Origin: Helicobacter sp. 12S02634-8
GTDB lineage: Bacteria > Campylobacterota > Campylobacteria > Campylobacterales > Helicobacteraceae
Direction of reading: 5' to 3'
NCBI RefSeq assembly: GCF_002272865.1
Contig: NZ_MLAP01000010.1
Location: 1-64,000, forward strand
DNA: 64,000 nucleotides
This document shows positions 7,471-17,253 of this stretch, piece by piece (position 1 is the stretch's first letter; every line of letters begins with the position of its first letter). The notes beneath the pieces are model-generated. The model ran no database searches and had not been told where the DNA came from. It saw only the letters and a program-made list of their open reading frames with translations. Position numbers and translations under genes: made by a program.

Positions 7471-8889
7471 ATGAAAAAAATCGCAATTTTAGGAAAACCA
7501 AATGTCGGAAAAAGCTCTTTATTCAATCGCTTAGCCCAAGAGAGGATTGCTATCACTTCAGATATCTCAGGGACAACTCGAGATGTCAATAAAAAAGTCA
7601 TCGCCTTAGAGGGCAATGATATCCAAATCTGCGATACTGGCGGGCTTGATACGAGTTCTTTGCTTTTTAGCAAGGTCAGAGAGCTCAGTCTTAAGGCCGC
7701 GAGTGAGGCTGATTTGGTATTTTATGTTGTCGATGGCAAAGCCCTTGCGCAAGATGATGACAAAAAGCTTTTCAGAGAGATTAGCAAAATCAATGCCAAA
7801 TGTTTTTTGGTTATCAATAAAATTGACAATGACAAAGAAAAGCAATTGGCTTATGAATTTGTTTGCTTTGGGACTCAAGCGATGTATTTTATCTCAGTGA
7901 GCCATAATAAAGGGATTGCAGCCCTTATCAATGGAGCGTTGCTTGAGCTAGGATTGGGCGCAAAGACAATCATCGAAACAAAACAAGCAGATGATGGGTC
8001 AGAAGATTTGATAGATTTTCTCCAAAAAGTCCCTGAAGCCAAAGCACCCATTTTAGATGGAGAGAGTATTCAAGTGGGGATTATCGGTAGGGTCAATGTC
8101 GGAAAAAGCTCCTTACTCAATGCATTGATTGGAGAGCAAAGGAGCGTAGTATCTGCGATAGAGGGGACAACGATTGACCCTGTAGATGAGAGGATCAATA
8201 TCGGGGATAAAAATGTCTGTTTTGTTGATACTGCAGGTATCAGACGCCGAGGCAAAACCTCAGGGATTGAAAAATATGCCCTCGATCGGACAAGCAAGGT
8301 TTTAGAAAAAGCCCATATCGCCTTGCTTGTCTTGGACGCGAGCAGACCCTTTGTTGAGCTTGATGAAAAAATCAGCTCTTTGGTTGATAAATATGCTTTG
8401 GGCACGATTTTAGTTCTCAATAAATGGGATATTAGATGTGGGCAATACCAGCAGATCATATCAGAGCTCAAGCGCAAATTCAGATTTTTAGAATACGCCC
8501 CTGTGCTGACAGTGAGTGCATTGAATCATCGCCATATCAAAGAACTCAAAGAAAAGATACTCGAAGTCTATGAACACTTTTCTTATCGTATCCCCACAAG
8601 CTTACTCAATGAAAGTATCGCTGAAGCGACAAGGCGCCACCCTCTCCCTAGCGATCACGGCAAGATAGTCAAAATTTATTATGCCACTCAATATGACACA
8701 AGACCCCCTCAGATCGCCCTTGTGATGAATCGCCCCCAATCATTGCATTTTAGCTATAAAAGATATTTGGTTAACTTTATGAGGGAAAAATTTGATTTTA
8801 TCGGTTCTCCTATCATCTTTACCCCCAGAGGTAGAGGGGTGTCTAAAGACCAAGATACAATGCAAGAACCAGATGGAGTGCAAGAATAA
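7471..8889 (+). CDS. der: Ribosome-assembly GTPase Der (EngA)
   Basis: A 472-residue protein with two tandem GTPase domains, unique to Der, an essential factor for 50S subunit assembly. Domain 1 has GKPNVGKSS (residues 8-16), the G2 threonine in TTRD, DTGG and NKID. Domain 2 has GRVNVGKSS near residue 205, DTAG and NKWD. A KH-like C-terminal domain follows with the conserved RRHPLPS and PPQIALV stretches. In domain 2, the usual TTRD-type sequence after the P-loop is TTIDPVDE. The upstream gap is A/T-rich. Confidence 0.97.
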   Translation: MKKIAILGKPNVGKSSLFNRLAQERIAITSDISGTTRDVNKKVIALEGNDIQICDTGGLDTSSLLFSKVRELSLKAASEADLVFYVVDGKALAQDDDKKLFREISKINAKCFLVINKIDNDKEKQLAYEFVCFGTQAMYFISVSHNKGIAALINGALLELGLGAKTIIETKQADDGSEDLIDFLQKVPEAKAPILDGESIQVGIIGRVNVGKSSLLNALIGEQRSVVSAIEGTTIDPVDERINIGDKNVCFVDTAGIRRRGKTSGIEKYALDRTSKVLEKAHIALLVLDASRPFVELDEKISSLVDKYALGTILVLNKWDIRCGQYQQIISELKRKFRFLEYAPVLTVSALNHRHIKELKEKILEVYEHFSYRIPTSLLNESIAEATRRHPLPSDHGKIVKIYYATQYDTRPPQIALVMNRPQSLHFSYKRYLVNFMREKFDFIGSPIIFTPRGRGVSKDQDTMQEPDGVQE

Positions 8890-8890
8890 G

Positions 8891-9037
8891 ATGGATACAT
8901 ACCAAGCCAAGCAAGCCCTCAATGAACTGATGCAATTGTGCGCTATAAGAGTTTGTGTAAAAGCTTGTGTAAGTGTATGTGTTTGTGTATATATATCGAG
9001 GGGGGCGTATTTTGGGGGTGTGTTTTGGGTGGGGTAG
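8891..9037 (+). CDS. Possible 48-residue small ORF in a TG-rich tract
   Basis: The ATG lies one base after the der stop. The first 17 residues (MDTYQAKQALNELMQLC) look like an ordinary helix. The remainder (VCVKACVSVCVCVYI) is simply the translation of a TG-rich repeat and ends in glycine/tryptophan-rich sequence from G-runs. There is only a weak Shine-Dalgarno. It may be a decayed small gene or noncoding. Confidence 0.25.
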   Translation: MDTYQAKQALNELMQLCAIRVCVKACVSVCVCVYISRGAYFGGVFWVG

Positions 9038-9042
9038 TGTCT

Positions 9043-9951
9043 ATGGAATTTCTTACTCCCAAAAGAGCGACAATTATCGCTGCTTTGACTTCGGGATTTT
9101 TGGTTGTTATTAAATTTATCGTAGCATTTTCTAGTGGGTCTATCGTGGTGCTAGCGAGTGCGATTGATTCTTTGTTGGATATTTGTATGTCGCTGTTTAA
9201 TTACTTTGCCCTTAAAAATGCTGAGAAACCTGCGAATCAAAATTTTAATTATGGCTTTGGCAAGCTCTTGTATATCGCTGCTTTGCTTGAGGGGATCGTG
9301 ATTTTAGGGTCAGCAGTGTATATTTTTTATCAATCCCTTTGGAATCTTAGCCATCAAGAGAGCTTGAGCTATACAGATATGGCTATTTTTGTGATGGTGC
9401 TGAGTATTGTGATGGTGGGGGCTTTGGTGTGGGTGCTAGGTAAGGTCGCTAAAAGCAGTGGCAATGCAGTGATTGCAGCAGATATGTTGCATTATAAAAG
9501 TGATCTTTTTAGCAATGGTGCGATATTGCTTTCATTGCTAGTGATGAGTTTTTGGGGATTTTATCTCTTAGATCCTATTTTGGGTATATTGATTAGTATT
9601 TATATTGCTTATGGTGCTTTGAGGATTATCAAAAATGGGGCATTGATGTTGCTTGATAGGGCTTTGCCTCCAGTCATGCAAGTACAGATTACTGATATTT
9701 TGCACGCAAGTCAGATTGTTGGATTTTATAATCTCAAGACGCGTATTGTCGGTGATCGCGCATTTGTGGTTGTTTATATTATCTTTGAAGAGGGTATCAC
9801 ATTATGCACTGCCCATAGTATCTCTGATCAGATAGAAGCACAAATCAAAGCCCTAGAGCGCAGCAGAGAGTGGGAGATCATTATCCATTTAGAGCCCATT
9901 GAGCATTTTGCCAACTACCCTTTTAGCTTCACAAAAAGGAAAGATACTTGA
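9043..9951 (+). CDS. Cation diffusion facilitator family metal efflux transporter
   Basis: A 302-residue CDF protein, a proton antiporter that exports divalent metals (Zn, Fe, Mn or Co) across the inner membrane. Six membrane helices are predicted in the first ~205 residues. The metal-site pairs are visible as DSLLD in helix 2 and HYKSD in helix 5; an Asp/His-Asp set of this kind fits the Zn/Fe-type subgroup. A cytoplasmic C-terminal domain ends with IIHLEP. The start at MEFLTPKRA (9043) is preferred because the upstream extension is repeat-encoded. Its stop overlaps the TTG start of the next gene. Confidence 0.88.
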   Translation: MEFLTPKRATIIAALTSGFLVVIKFIVAFSSGSIVVLASAIDSLLDICMSLFNYFALKNAEKPANQNFNYGFGKLLYIAALLEGIVILGSAVYIFYQSLWNLSHQESLSYTDMAIFVMVLSIVMVGALVWVLGKVAKSSGNAVIAADMLHYKSDLFSNGAILLSLLVMSFWGFYLLDPILGILISIYIAYGALRIIKNGALMLLDRALPPVMQVQITDILHASQIVGFYNLKTRIVGDRAFVVVYIIFEEGITLCTAHSISDQIEAQIKALERSREWEIIIHLEPIEHFANYPFSFTKRKDT

Positions 9952-11681
9952 AATATTATATTGATTTTATCCAGACAAAAGACATCAAACGCACAGCTAT
10001 TTATGCTTATCTCAAATGCGACATACTCGAAGCACAGATTTTGCGCTATATGGCAGAAGCCCTGCTAGGGGGTAATGATGAATTTGTTGTGCTTGGTTTG
10101 CTTGAGGGTGTGTTTAAAAAGAAAGACACGGCTTTGCTTGCATATTTGCCTGCTATCAAAAATCTCTTAGACCTGGGCTGGGTGGTGCAGAGTGGATTTA
10201 TCGCCACAAGGACTAATGAAATGGCTATTTTGGAGCTTTTGAATACTAATATCGCTTTGAGTCCTAGCTTTTTAAAGCTCCTAGAAGATGGCTCGCTCAA
10301 CCTAGAACTTCCAGAAATTATCCCCTATGAAGACCATCTTGAATACCTCAAAGATCAGTTTTTGCGTATTGACTTGCTCCAAAAGCTTGGCTATAGTTTC
10401 CAAAAAATGCCCCCCACCTCCCTCTCTCGCACCAAATATCGCCTAAAGCTCCTTGAAGAGCGTATCATCTCGCGTTTGCAAATCACCAAAACTCCAATGC
10501 AAGTCCAGACTCTCATCAAAGAAAATGGCTTAAATGCCAAAGAAGAGATTATATTTTTTGCCTTGCTCAAAGAAGAATATGCAGGCAGTGATGACAATCT
10601 GCGGGATATGAATAGCTTGATTGATTTGGTGAGCGAAGATGAATATGACCGCATTAAAAATCGCTCTTTGTTAGATGAAAAAAGCACCTTAGTAGAAAAA
10701 AACCTTGTTGATTATGATGAAATGCTCAATCCATTTGGTGGTATCAGCCGAACATTTTTTATCCCTGAAGATATTTTGCAAGTCATCATACACCCCAATC
10801 GCAAGAAAAAGCGCACCAAAATCACGCTCGAATCGCTCGTTAAAGAACAAGAGATTTTTGAGATATTAGAGCCTAAAATCGGGCTTGAAGAAGTGGTGCT
10901 ATACCCTAAAACTAGAGAAACCTTAGATGGCTTGCTCCGACAAGTGGATACCCAAGTGATCGCACGATTGAAAAAATGGGGGATCAAAGAAAGGGGCAAG
11001 GGGATTGATGCGCGGATTATTTTTTATGGTCCTGCTGGGACAGGCAAGACTTTGAGTGCGCTAGGTATTGCTAAAAGCCTTAAAAAGCCCGTAATCAGCT
11101 TTGATTGCTCTAAAATCCTTTCTATGTATGTTGGTGAATCAGAAAAAAATGTCCGCAAAATCTTTGATGGTTATAAAGAAATTGCCAAAAAGCTCAAAAA
11201 TAATCCGATATTGCTGCTCGATGAGGCCGATCAGTTTTTAAGCACACGCGTGAGTTCAGGGAGCGGGGTCGAAAAAATGCATAATCAAATGCAGAATATC
11301 TTTTTGGAGCAAATTGAAAAATTTGAGGGGATTTTGATTGCAACGACTAATCTCTTAGAAACGATTGATTCAGCCTTTTCTAGGCGCTTTAATTACAAAA
11401 TCGAATTCAAAAAGCCCTCTTTGGAGCAAAGGATTTTATTATGGCAAAAATATCTCCCCAAAAATGCCCAATATCAAGCCCATGATATCGTATCTTTAGC
11501 CCAAGAGCTCGCTGTGTATTCTTTGAGTGGGGGGCAGATTTCATTGGTAGTCAAAAACACTGCATACAAGGTCGCAGCACGCAATAATGCTGTATTCAGT
11601 AAAGAAGATTTTGTCGAAGAGATCAAGAAAGAGCAAAATGGTAATTTTGATGGGGAGAAAAATATGGGCTTTCAATCATAA
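9948..11681 (+). CDS. AAA family ATPase, CDC48/FtsH-like core
   Basis: A 577-residue protein with one AAA+ module at the C-terminus: Walker A GPAGTGKT at 361-368, Walker B ILLLDEADQ at 421-429, sensor-1 ATTN, and an arginine-finger region SAFSRRF. The first ~310 residues are helical, may be winged-helix-like, and match no domain I know. The start codon is TTG (9948) behind AAAGGAAAG, overlapping the transporter stop, so translation is probably coupled. Related ATPases occur in Campylobacter and Helicobacter without a defined role. Absence of a membrane segment or zinc-protease motif excludes FtsH. Confidence 0.85.
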   Translation: MKYYIDFIQTKDIKRTAIYAYLKCDILEAQILRYMAEALLGGNDEFVVLGLLEGVFKKKDTALLAYLPAIKNLLDLGWVVQSGFIATRTNEMAILELLNTNIALSPSFLKLLEDGSLNLELPEIIPYEDHLEYLKDQFLRIDLLQKLGYSFQKMPPTSLSRTKYRLKLLEERIISRLQITKTPMQVQTLIKENGLNAKEEIIFFALLKEEYAGSDDNLRDMNSLIDLVSEDEYDRIKNRSLLDEKSTLVEKNLVDYDEMLNPFGGISRTFFIPEDILQVIIHPNRKKKRTKITLESLVKEQEIFEILEPKIGLEEVVLYPKTRETLDGLLRQVDTQVIARLKKWGIKERGKGIDARIIFYGPAGTGKTLSALGIAKSLKKPVISFDCSKILSMYVGESEKNVRKIFDGYKEIAKKLKNNPILLLDEADQFLSTRVSSGSGVEKMHNQMQNIFLEQIEKFEGILIATTNLLETIDSAFSRRFNYKIEFKKPSLEQRILLWQKYLPKNAQYQAHDIVSLAQELAVYSLSGGQISLVVKNTAYKVAARNNAVFSKEDFVEEIKKEQNGNFDGEKNMGFQS

Positions 11682-11710
11682 ATATCAAGATACCTCCATA
11701 TTTACTATAA

Positions 11711-11745
11711 ATTTTTAATTATTTTTTAATTATTTTTTAATTATT
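11711..11745 (+). repeat. Three phased 11-bp T-tract repeats upstream of the cytochrome gene
   Basis: ATTTTTAATT (11711-11720), ATTTTTTAATT (11721-11731) and ATTTTTTAATT (11732-11742) are tandem copies with a period of about one helical turn. This gives intrinsic curvature or an UP-like element, and resembles the periodic A/T signal seen upstream of Helicobacter RpoD promoters. Confidence 0.7.
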
Positions 11746-11784
11746 TAGTAGTAAGATTAGGCATATAATCTAAAAGGAGATATG

Positions 11785-12783
11785 ATGAAACGAGCTGGAC
11801 TGAAAGGACTCAGAGTTCTGATGATTTTGCCATTGCTGGGAGTTGTGGGCTTTGGCTTTGATAAAGAACTGCAAAAACGCAAAGAAGCGACAGGGATTGA
11901 TTTGCCTGTGGCTGAGTGGAAGCTCCCTGCAGCTATGCAAGAAGATGGCTATATTGATGCAAGTAAAATGCCTAAAGATTCTAAATATGCTGAAATGGTG
12001 ATCTTGGGTAATCAAATACTCAATGAAACCACAAAGTATATTGGCCCACAAGCCAAAGATCCTAAAAAACGATTTGCAGGCAATAATCTCTCTTGTTCGA
12101 GCTGCCACGCCGCAGGGGGGACTAAGCCTTATCAGTCTGCTTTTGTGGGTATATGGGGGCGTTTCCCTGAATACAGAAGTCGGAGCGATTCTATCAATAC
12201 CTTAGAGCAGCGTATCAATGGCTGTATGCAAAGGAGTCTAGCAGGCAAGCCATTGCCTTTGGATTCTAAAGAAATGCTCGCAATGCTGACTTATATGCAG
12301 TGGCTCTCTCAAGGTATCCCCGTGGGAGCAAAGGTCAAGGGTCAAGGGCTTGTTAAGATGGCTTTGCTCGATCGCGCAGCTGATCCTAAGAAAGGCAAGC
12401 TTGTCTATGAAGAAAAATGCGTGGCCTGCCATCAAGCTGATGGGCAAGGGCTAAAAAATCCCGATACAACAGGGGCGTATTACATGTTCCCACCACTTTG
12501 GGGCAAAGACAGCTACAATACAGGTGCGGGTATGCATAGAGAGCTCAAAGCCGCAGCTTATATCAAGGCCAATATGCCCCAAGGCAATCCTGATTTGAGC
12601 GATGCAGAAGCTTATGATGTCGCAGCTTATATCAACTCACAACCTCGCCCGATCAAAAAAGGTGGCGAAAAAGACTTCCCCGATAAAAGAGTCAAGCCTG
12701 TTGATGCTGTTACAGGGCCTTATTTGGATAAATTCCCACAAAAACAACATCTCTTTGGGCCTTATCAAGAAATGATGCACTGA
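11785..12783 (+). CDS. tsdA: Dihaem c-type cytochrome, TsdA-like thiosulfate dehydrogenase/tetrathionate reductase
   Basis: A periplasmic dihaem cytochrome of about 332 residues. A signal peptide (LRVLMILPLLGVVGFGF) leads into haem site 1, CSSCH at 105-109, and haem site 2, CVACH at 213-217 (numbered from the ATG at 11782). The stretch RINGCMQRSLAGK puts Cys148 where TsdA enzymes supply the unusual cysteine ligand to haem 1, and ANMPQGNP offers Met265 for haem 2. TsdA interconverts thiosulfate and tetrathionate and serves in tetrathionate respiration in Campylobacter. The second of two adjacent ATGs is chosen because its spacing from AAGGAG is better. No partner cytochrome lies beside it. Confidence 0.82.
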   Translation: MKRAGLKGLRVLMILPLLGVVGFGFDKELQKRKEATGIDLPVAEWKLPAAMQEDGYIDASKMPKDSKYAEMVILGNQILNETTKYIGPQAKDPKKRFAGNNLSCSSCHAAGGTKPYQSAFVGIWGRFPEYRSRSDSINTLEQRINGCMQRSLAGKPLPLDSKEMLAMLTYMQWLSQGIPVGAKVKGQGLVKMALLDRAADPKKGKLVYEEKCVACHQADGQGLKNPDTTGAYYMFPPLWGKDSYNTGAGMHRELKAAAYIKANMPQGNPDLSDAEAYDVAAYINSQPRPIKKGGEKDFPDKRVKPVDAVTGPYLDKFPQKQHLFGPYQEMMH

Positions 12784-12799
12784 TTGGGTGATCTTAGAA

Positions 12800-14674
12800 T
12801 TAAGCAATCAAGATGGGGTCTATGTCGATCTCAAACCCCATCTTTTGTGCGTATGGGCTGATGGTATGCATGAGCTTGATGAGAGTCATAGCAGAGTGGG
12901 AGCGAAGGAATATTTGATAGCGGTATTTGGAAGCAATTTTTTCAATCGCGCATTTTCCTGCTCCAATGATAGTGATTTCTGGAGTTTTGTGCGATTCTAG
13001 GATTTTTAGGACAGATTCTAGGTTGTTTTTTGCTTTTGCGTCTTCTTTATGGGCAAAGCTAATGAGTGCTAGCCTTGAAAATGGCGGATAAGAGTGGGAG
13101 CGGTGCTCGAGCTCAAAATGCAATAAATCTTCATAATCTTGGATAAAGTTTTTTAGAAATTCAGATTGCGTGCTTTGGATAATGACTTTGCCATTTTCTT
13201 TTCGCCCACTGCGCCCTGCGATTTGATGCATTAAAGCGATGGTTTTTTCATAGCTTCTGTAATCCCCGCTTTTGAGTAGATAATCAATCCCTAGGATAAT
13301 AGCCAGATTGACACTATGGTAATCGTGGCCTTTGCTGATCATTTGTGTGCCAATGAGTATGTCTATTTTGCCTTGATTGAAATCAGTCAGGATTTTTTTG
13401 AGCTTGTTTTGCGTGCTGGTATGGTCTTTGTCAAAGACACCAATAGAGGCTTGAGGGAGGAGGGTTTTGAGTTCAGTGGCTGCTTGTGCTGTGCCTAGGC
13501 GCTGTGATGAGAGGTCATCACTCCCGCATTTAGGGCAAACTGAGGGTATAGGCATTGCGTGGTTGCAGTAGTGGCAAGAGAGGATATTTTTATCCAAATG
13601 CAAACTCATATCGATACTGCAAAATGGGCATTGCACGCTCTCAAAACATTGTTGGCACAAGATGGTTTTAAAATGTGCCCTTGTGGGCAAAAATATAATC
13701 GCTTGTTCCCCTTTTTTTAGCACTTCAGAGAGATGGTCGAGCACAAAGGGCGTGATTTGTGTGGGTGTATTTTCAAAAAGTATCTGTTTTTGGGAGTGGA
13801 AATGCCGGCCTTTGAGGCGAATGAGCGTGTTGCTTTTTTGGGCGTTGTAATAGCTGTTTAAGCTTGGAGTTGCAGAGCCTAAGATCACTTTGATTTGGGC
13901 TTTATGCCCTAGATAAAGGCTCGCATCTCTAGCGTTGTATTTGGGTGTGGATTGGGATTTATAAGCGTCATCGTGTTCTTCATCGATGATAAGAAGTCCT
14001 AAATTTGCTAGAGGTAAAAATAGTGCGCTCCTTGCCCCTGCGATGATTCTTATCTGGCCTGTTTGTATCAAAGAGAGCAAGAGAGACTTTTTTTTAGCAG
14101 TGATTTTGCTATGCCATATCCCTACACTCTCGCCAAATACACTTTCTAAACGCATTTGCATTTGAGGGGTCAGCGCAATTTCAGGCATTAAAAAAATTGC
14201 ATTTTTTCCCATTTCTAGAGTTTCTTTGAGTGCGTGGATATAGATTTCAGTCTTGCCACTGCCTGTATCGCCAAAAAGCAAGCTAGAGTTTTGCGTTTGG
14301 ATTTTTTGGAGGGCTTGGGCTTGGAGTGTGTTGAGGGTATGGGGCGGGCAGATGGGGGCGTGCGTAGGGGGCACGCTTGGTTTGAGGGTTGATTCAAAGG
14401 GCACACATAGCCCATAAGCTTGCCCATAGCTGCAGCAATAATATTGCGCAATGAATTCAGCCAAAAGGATTTGATGGGCGTTGAAATATTGCGTGCTTTT
14501 GATTGCTTGTTTGCAGACAAAATCAGGCTTTAAGCAAGACTCTAGCACCACGCCTTGTTTGTTTTGATTTTTGATAGGTATGATAGCGATATCGCCTTTT
14601 TGCATTTTTTCTGTCCCTGCATAGGTGAGAACAGGGGAATTTGCCTTGAGAGGGGCTATTTTATAGTAGTGCAT
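12800..14674 (-). CDS. priA: Primosomal replication-restart helicase PriA
   Basis: A 624-residue 3'-5' helicase that reloads the replicative helicase at stalled forks. Walker A GDTGSGKTEIY, the DEEH box in IIDEEHDDAYK, and GSATPS (motif III) are present. The C-terminal helicase lobe is interrupted by the expected zinc-binding cluster of paired cysteines (CQQC, CPFC, CHYC, CPKC). Motif VI reads QIAGRSGR. It is about 100 residues shorter than E. coli PriA, mainly at the N-terminal DNA-binding part, as is usual in Campylobacterota. It overlaps the upstream small gene by 19 bases. Confidence 0.95.
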   Translation of the reverse strand: MHYYKIAPLKANSPVLTYAGTEKMQKGDIAIIPIKNQNKQGVVLESCLKPDFVCKQAIKSTQYFNAHQILLAEFIAQYYCCSYGQAYGLCVPFESTLKPSVPPTHAPICPPHTLNTLQAQALQKIQTQNSSLLFGDTGSGKTEIYIHALKETLEMGKNAIFLMPEIALTPQMQMRLESVFGESVGIWHSKITAKKKSLLLSLIQTGQIRIIAGARSALFLPLANLGLLIIDEEHDDAYKSQSTPKYNARDASLYLGHKAQIKVILGSATPSLNSYYNAQKSNTLIRLKGRHFHSQKQILFENTPTQITPFVLDHLSEVLKKGEQAIIFLPTRAHFKTILCQQCFESVQCPFCSIDMSLHLDKNILSCHYCNHAMPIPSVCPKCGSDDLSSQRLGTAQAATELKTLLPQASIGVFDKDHTSTQNKLKKILTDFNQGKIDILIGTQMISKGHDYHSVNLAIILGIDYLLKSGDYRSYEKTIALMHQIAGRSGRKENGKVIIQSTQSEFLKNFIQDYEDLLHFELEHRSHSYPPFSRLALISFAHKEDAKAKNNLESVLKILESHKTPEITIIGAGKCAIEKIASKYRYQIFLRSHSAMTLIKLMHTISPYAQKMGFEIDIDPILIA

Positions 14675-14886
14675 TCAGAGAGTTTTGCAAGCAGGCTTTT
14701 GAGGTTTTGGTTGAGGTTGGCATAGTCTTGTATCTTGCCTAGATGGGCTTTGAGGAGTTCGGTGAGCTCGAAGTCTTTTTGGTCAAAGGTCTGAATAATT
14801 TCATCTTTGGCTTCTGGGGTGAAGTTATTGAGTTTGATATGGAATTTTCTCCCAGAAATTTTGATTTCAATATGATCTTGTGTCAT
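14656..14886 (-). CDS. Small conserved protein, possibly ZapA-like
   Basis: A 76-residue protein (MTQDHIEIKISGRKFHIKL...). The opening beta-strand followed by a helical, coiled-coil C-terminus resembles the layout of ZapA, which bundles FtsZ at the division ring, but the similarity is weak and the protein is shorter than usual. The start at 14886 is chosen over an ATG nine bases upstream because it forms an ATGA overlap with the preceding coiled-coil gene. It also overlaps the start of priA. Confidence 0.65.
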   Translation of the reverse strand: MTQDHIEIKISGRKFHIKLNNFTPEAKDEIIQTFDQKDFELTELLKAHLGKIQDYANLNQNLKSLLAKLSECTTIK

Positions 14887-15104
14887 TTGTCCCATACTTC
14901 TTGGATTTTGTCATAGAGTTCTTGCACGCCCTTGTCTTTGTTGGCGATTTCTTCATAAAGCGCAGAGATTTGACGATCTTTTTCTTCATTTTGGGCCATA
15001 AAAGTTGTGATTTTCAATCGCAATTGTTCGATTTCATTTTCTTGAGATGTGATTTTTTCTAACAAAAGGTCGATTTTTTCACTCAATTTATCAATCAGCG
15101 CCAT
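14883..15104 (-). CDS. Small coiled-coil protein, possibly ZapB-like
   Basis: A 73-residue protein that is almost entirely one predicted coiled coil (LIDKLSEKIDLLLEKITSQE...), with heptad leucines and many charged residues. The start at 15104 follows GGAGG by seven bases; the 36-base upstream extension has no ribosome site. Size and structure resemble ZapB, an FtsZ-ring accessory factor, and the next gene has a ZapA-like layout. This is inference, because coiled coils look alike. Confidence 0.65.
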   Translation of the reverse strand: MALIDKLSEKIDLLLEKITSQENEIEQLRLKITTFMAQNEEKDRQISALYEEIANKDKGVQELYDKIQEVWDK

Positions 15105-15158
15105 TATAATCCTCCAAACAAGCAGATATAAAGAAGCCATACAAACAATGAATTCTTG

Positions 15159-15164
15159 TATAAT
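15159..15164 (+). promoter_or_regulatory. Extended -10 element of uvrB
   Basis: CTTGTATAATTG contains a perfect TATAAT with an upstream TG, 33 bases before the uvrB start. No LexA-type box is visible, in line with the lack of a classical SOS system in Helicobacter. Confidence 0.5.
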
Positions 15165-15196
15165 TGTAACGAATATTTTATTATTTTTTAGGAATC

Positions 15197-17182
15197 ATGA
15201 TGGCAAATTTCTCACTCAACTCTGCTTATGCGCCTGCAGGGGATCAGCCTGAAGCAATCGCAAAGATAAGCAAGAGTATCGCCTTAGGCAATCCCTATCA
15301 AACGCTCATTGGAGTGACAGGGAGTGGCAAGACTTATACGATGGCAAATATCATTGCAAAGCTCAAAATGCCCACTTTAATCATGAGCCATAATAAAACC
15401 TTGTGCGCGCAGCTCTATAGTGAATTCAAGGGATTTTTCCCGCATAATCGTGTCGAATATTTCATCTCACATTTTGATTATTACCAGCCTGAAGCTTATA
15501 TCCCACGTCGTGATTTATTCATCGAAAAAGACAGCGCTATCAATGATGATTTAGAGCGCTTGCGCCTTGCAGCGACGACTTCATTGCTTGGTTATGATGA
15601 TGTGATTGTTGTTGCGAGTGTATCGGCTAATTATGGACTGGGTAATCCGAGCGAATATCTAACAATGATAGAAAAAATCGAAGTGGGGCAAAGGCGCCCT
15701 TATAAGGAGTTTTTACTCAAGCTTGTGGATATGGGCTATAGTAGAAATGATAATTTTTTTGAACGGGGGCATTTCAGAGTGCAGGGCGAGAGTGTGGATA
15801 TTTTCCCTGCGTATAATGAAGTGGAGTTTGTGCGTGTGGAGTTTTTTGGCGATGAAATTGAAAGGATTGGGGTGTTTGATAGTATCGAGCGCACAGAGGT
15901 CAAAAAGCTTGATTCTTATGTCTTGTATGCAGCCAATCAATTCATCGTCGGGCAAGACCGATTGTCTTTAGCGCTCAAGAGTATCGAAGAAGAGCTCGCT
16001 AGTCGCTTAGCATTTTTCAAGCAAGAAAATCGAATGATCGAATACAGCAGACTCAAAAGTCGCACAGAATTTGACCTAGAGATGATAGCTGCTAGTGGGA
16101 TTTGTAAAGGCATTGAAAACTATGCGCGCCATCTCACAGGCAAAGCACCGGGGGAAACGCCTTTTAGTTTGCTTGATTATTTTGCGCAAAAAGACCGCCC
16201 TTATTTGGTGATAGTCGATGAATCCCATGTGAGCTTGCCACAATTTGGAGGTATGTATGCAGGGGACATGAGCCGCAAAAATGTGTTGGTAGAGTATGGA
16301 TTTCGTTTGCCCTCAGCGCTAGATAATCGCCCGTTGAAGTTTGATGAATTTATCCATAAAGCGCCACATTATTTGTTTGTATCAGCCACGCCTGCTCCTT
16401 TGGAGCTAGAACTCTCTAAAGGGAATATTGCTGAGCAGATTATCCGGCCTACGGGCTTGCTAGACCCTATCTATGAAGTGCGCGATAGTCAGAGCCAAGT
16501 CCAAGACCTCTATGATGCGATCAAAAAGGTCGTTGCTCGCAATGAACGCGTGCTTGTTACGACATTGACTAAAAAGATGTCTGAAGAGCTCAGTAAGTAT
16601 TATACAGAGCTAGGGCTTCGGGTGCAGTATATGCATAGTGAAATCGATGCAATCGAGCGCAACCATATCATCAGGGGCTTGCGTATGGGGGATTTTGATG
16701 TGCTGATTGGAATCAATCTGCTGCGCGAGGGGTTGGATCTCCCTGAAGTGTCTTTAGTGGCGATTATGGACGCTGATAAAGAGGGCTTTTTACGGAGTGA
16801 AACAAGCTTAATCCAGACAATGGGTAGGGCAGCGCGCAATGTCAATGGGCGTGTGCTTTTATACGCGCAAAAAATCACAGGCAGTATGCAGAGGGCGATG
16901 GATATCACAGATTATCGGCGCAAAAAACAGCAAGCTTTCAACCAAGCGCACAATATCACGCCCAAGTCCGTTGCTAGAAATATCGAAGAAGAGCTGCGGC
17001 TAGAATCGAGCACACAAGCCAAGCTCTATGAAAAAGCTCTCAAAAAAGCTAAAATTCCTAAATCTGAACGCGATGCTATCATCAAAGAATTGAGCCAAAA
17101 AATGCACGAGAGTGCTAAACGGCTTGATTTTGAAGAAGCAGCAAGATTGCGCGATGAAATCGCTAAAATTCGTAGCCTATAG
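15197..17182 (+). CDS. uvrB: Excinuclease ABC subunit B
   Basis: A 661-residue damage-verification helicase of nucleotide excision repair, acting between UvrA and UvrC. Walker A GVTGSGKT is at 39-46. The beta-hairpin region that clamps DNA contains [21 protein letters not shown] (motif II) and QTMGRAARN (motif VI) follow, and the C-terminal UVR domain that binds UvrC is intact ([15 protein letters not shown]). Length is normal. The first of two adjacent ATGs is used; either fits the AGGA upstream. Confidence 0.97.
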   Translation: MMANFSLNSAYAPAGDQPEAIAKISKSIALGNPYQTLIGVTGSGKTYTMANIIAKLKMPTLIMSHNKTLCAQLYSEFKGFFPHNRVEYFISHFDYYQPEAYIPRRDLFIEKDSAINDDLERLRLAATTSLLGYDDVIVVASVSANYGLGNPSEYLTMIEKIEVGQRRPYKEFLLKLVDMGYSRNDNFFERGHFRVQGESVDIFPAYNEVEFVRVEFFGDEIERIGVFDSIERTEVKKLDSYVLYAANQFIVGQDRLSLALKSIEEELASRLAFFKQENRMIEYSRLKSRTEFDLEMIAASGICKGIENYARHLTGKAPGETPFSLLDYFAQKDRPYLVIVDESHVSLPQFGGMYAGDMSRKNVLVEYGFRLPSALDNRPLKFDEFIHKAPHYLFVSATPAPLELELSKGNIAEQIIRPTGLLDPIYEVRDSQSQVQDLYDAIKKVVARNERVLVTTLTKKMSEELSKYYTELGLRVQYMHSEIDAIERNHIIRGLRMGDFDVLIGINLLREGLDLPEVSLVAIMDADKEGFLRSETSLIQTMGRAARNVNGRVLLYAQKITGSMQRAMDITDYRRKKQQAFNQAHNITPKSVARNIEEELRLESSTQAKLYEKALKKAKIPKSERDAIIKELSQKMHESAKRLDFEEAARLRDEIAKIRSL

Positions 17183-17253
17183 TGTTTGAAGCTATGGCGT
17201 GAGGGCTTTAGCTATCGATTATCGATTATCTATTATTTAATGAAAGGGGAACA

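Noticed and set aside
11764-11769. TATAAT directly before tsdA as its -10
   Set aside because: Transcription would start inside the Shine-Dalgarno, leaving no leader; kept only as part of the T-tract observation.
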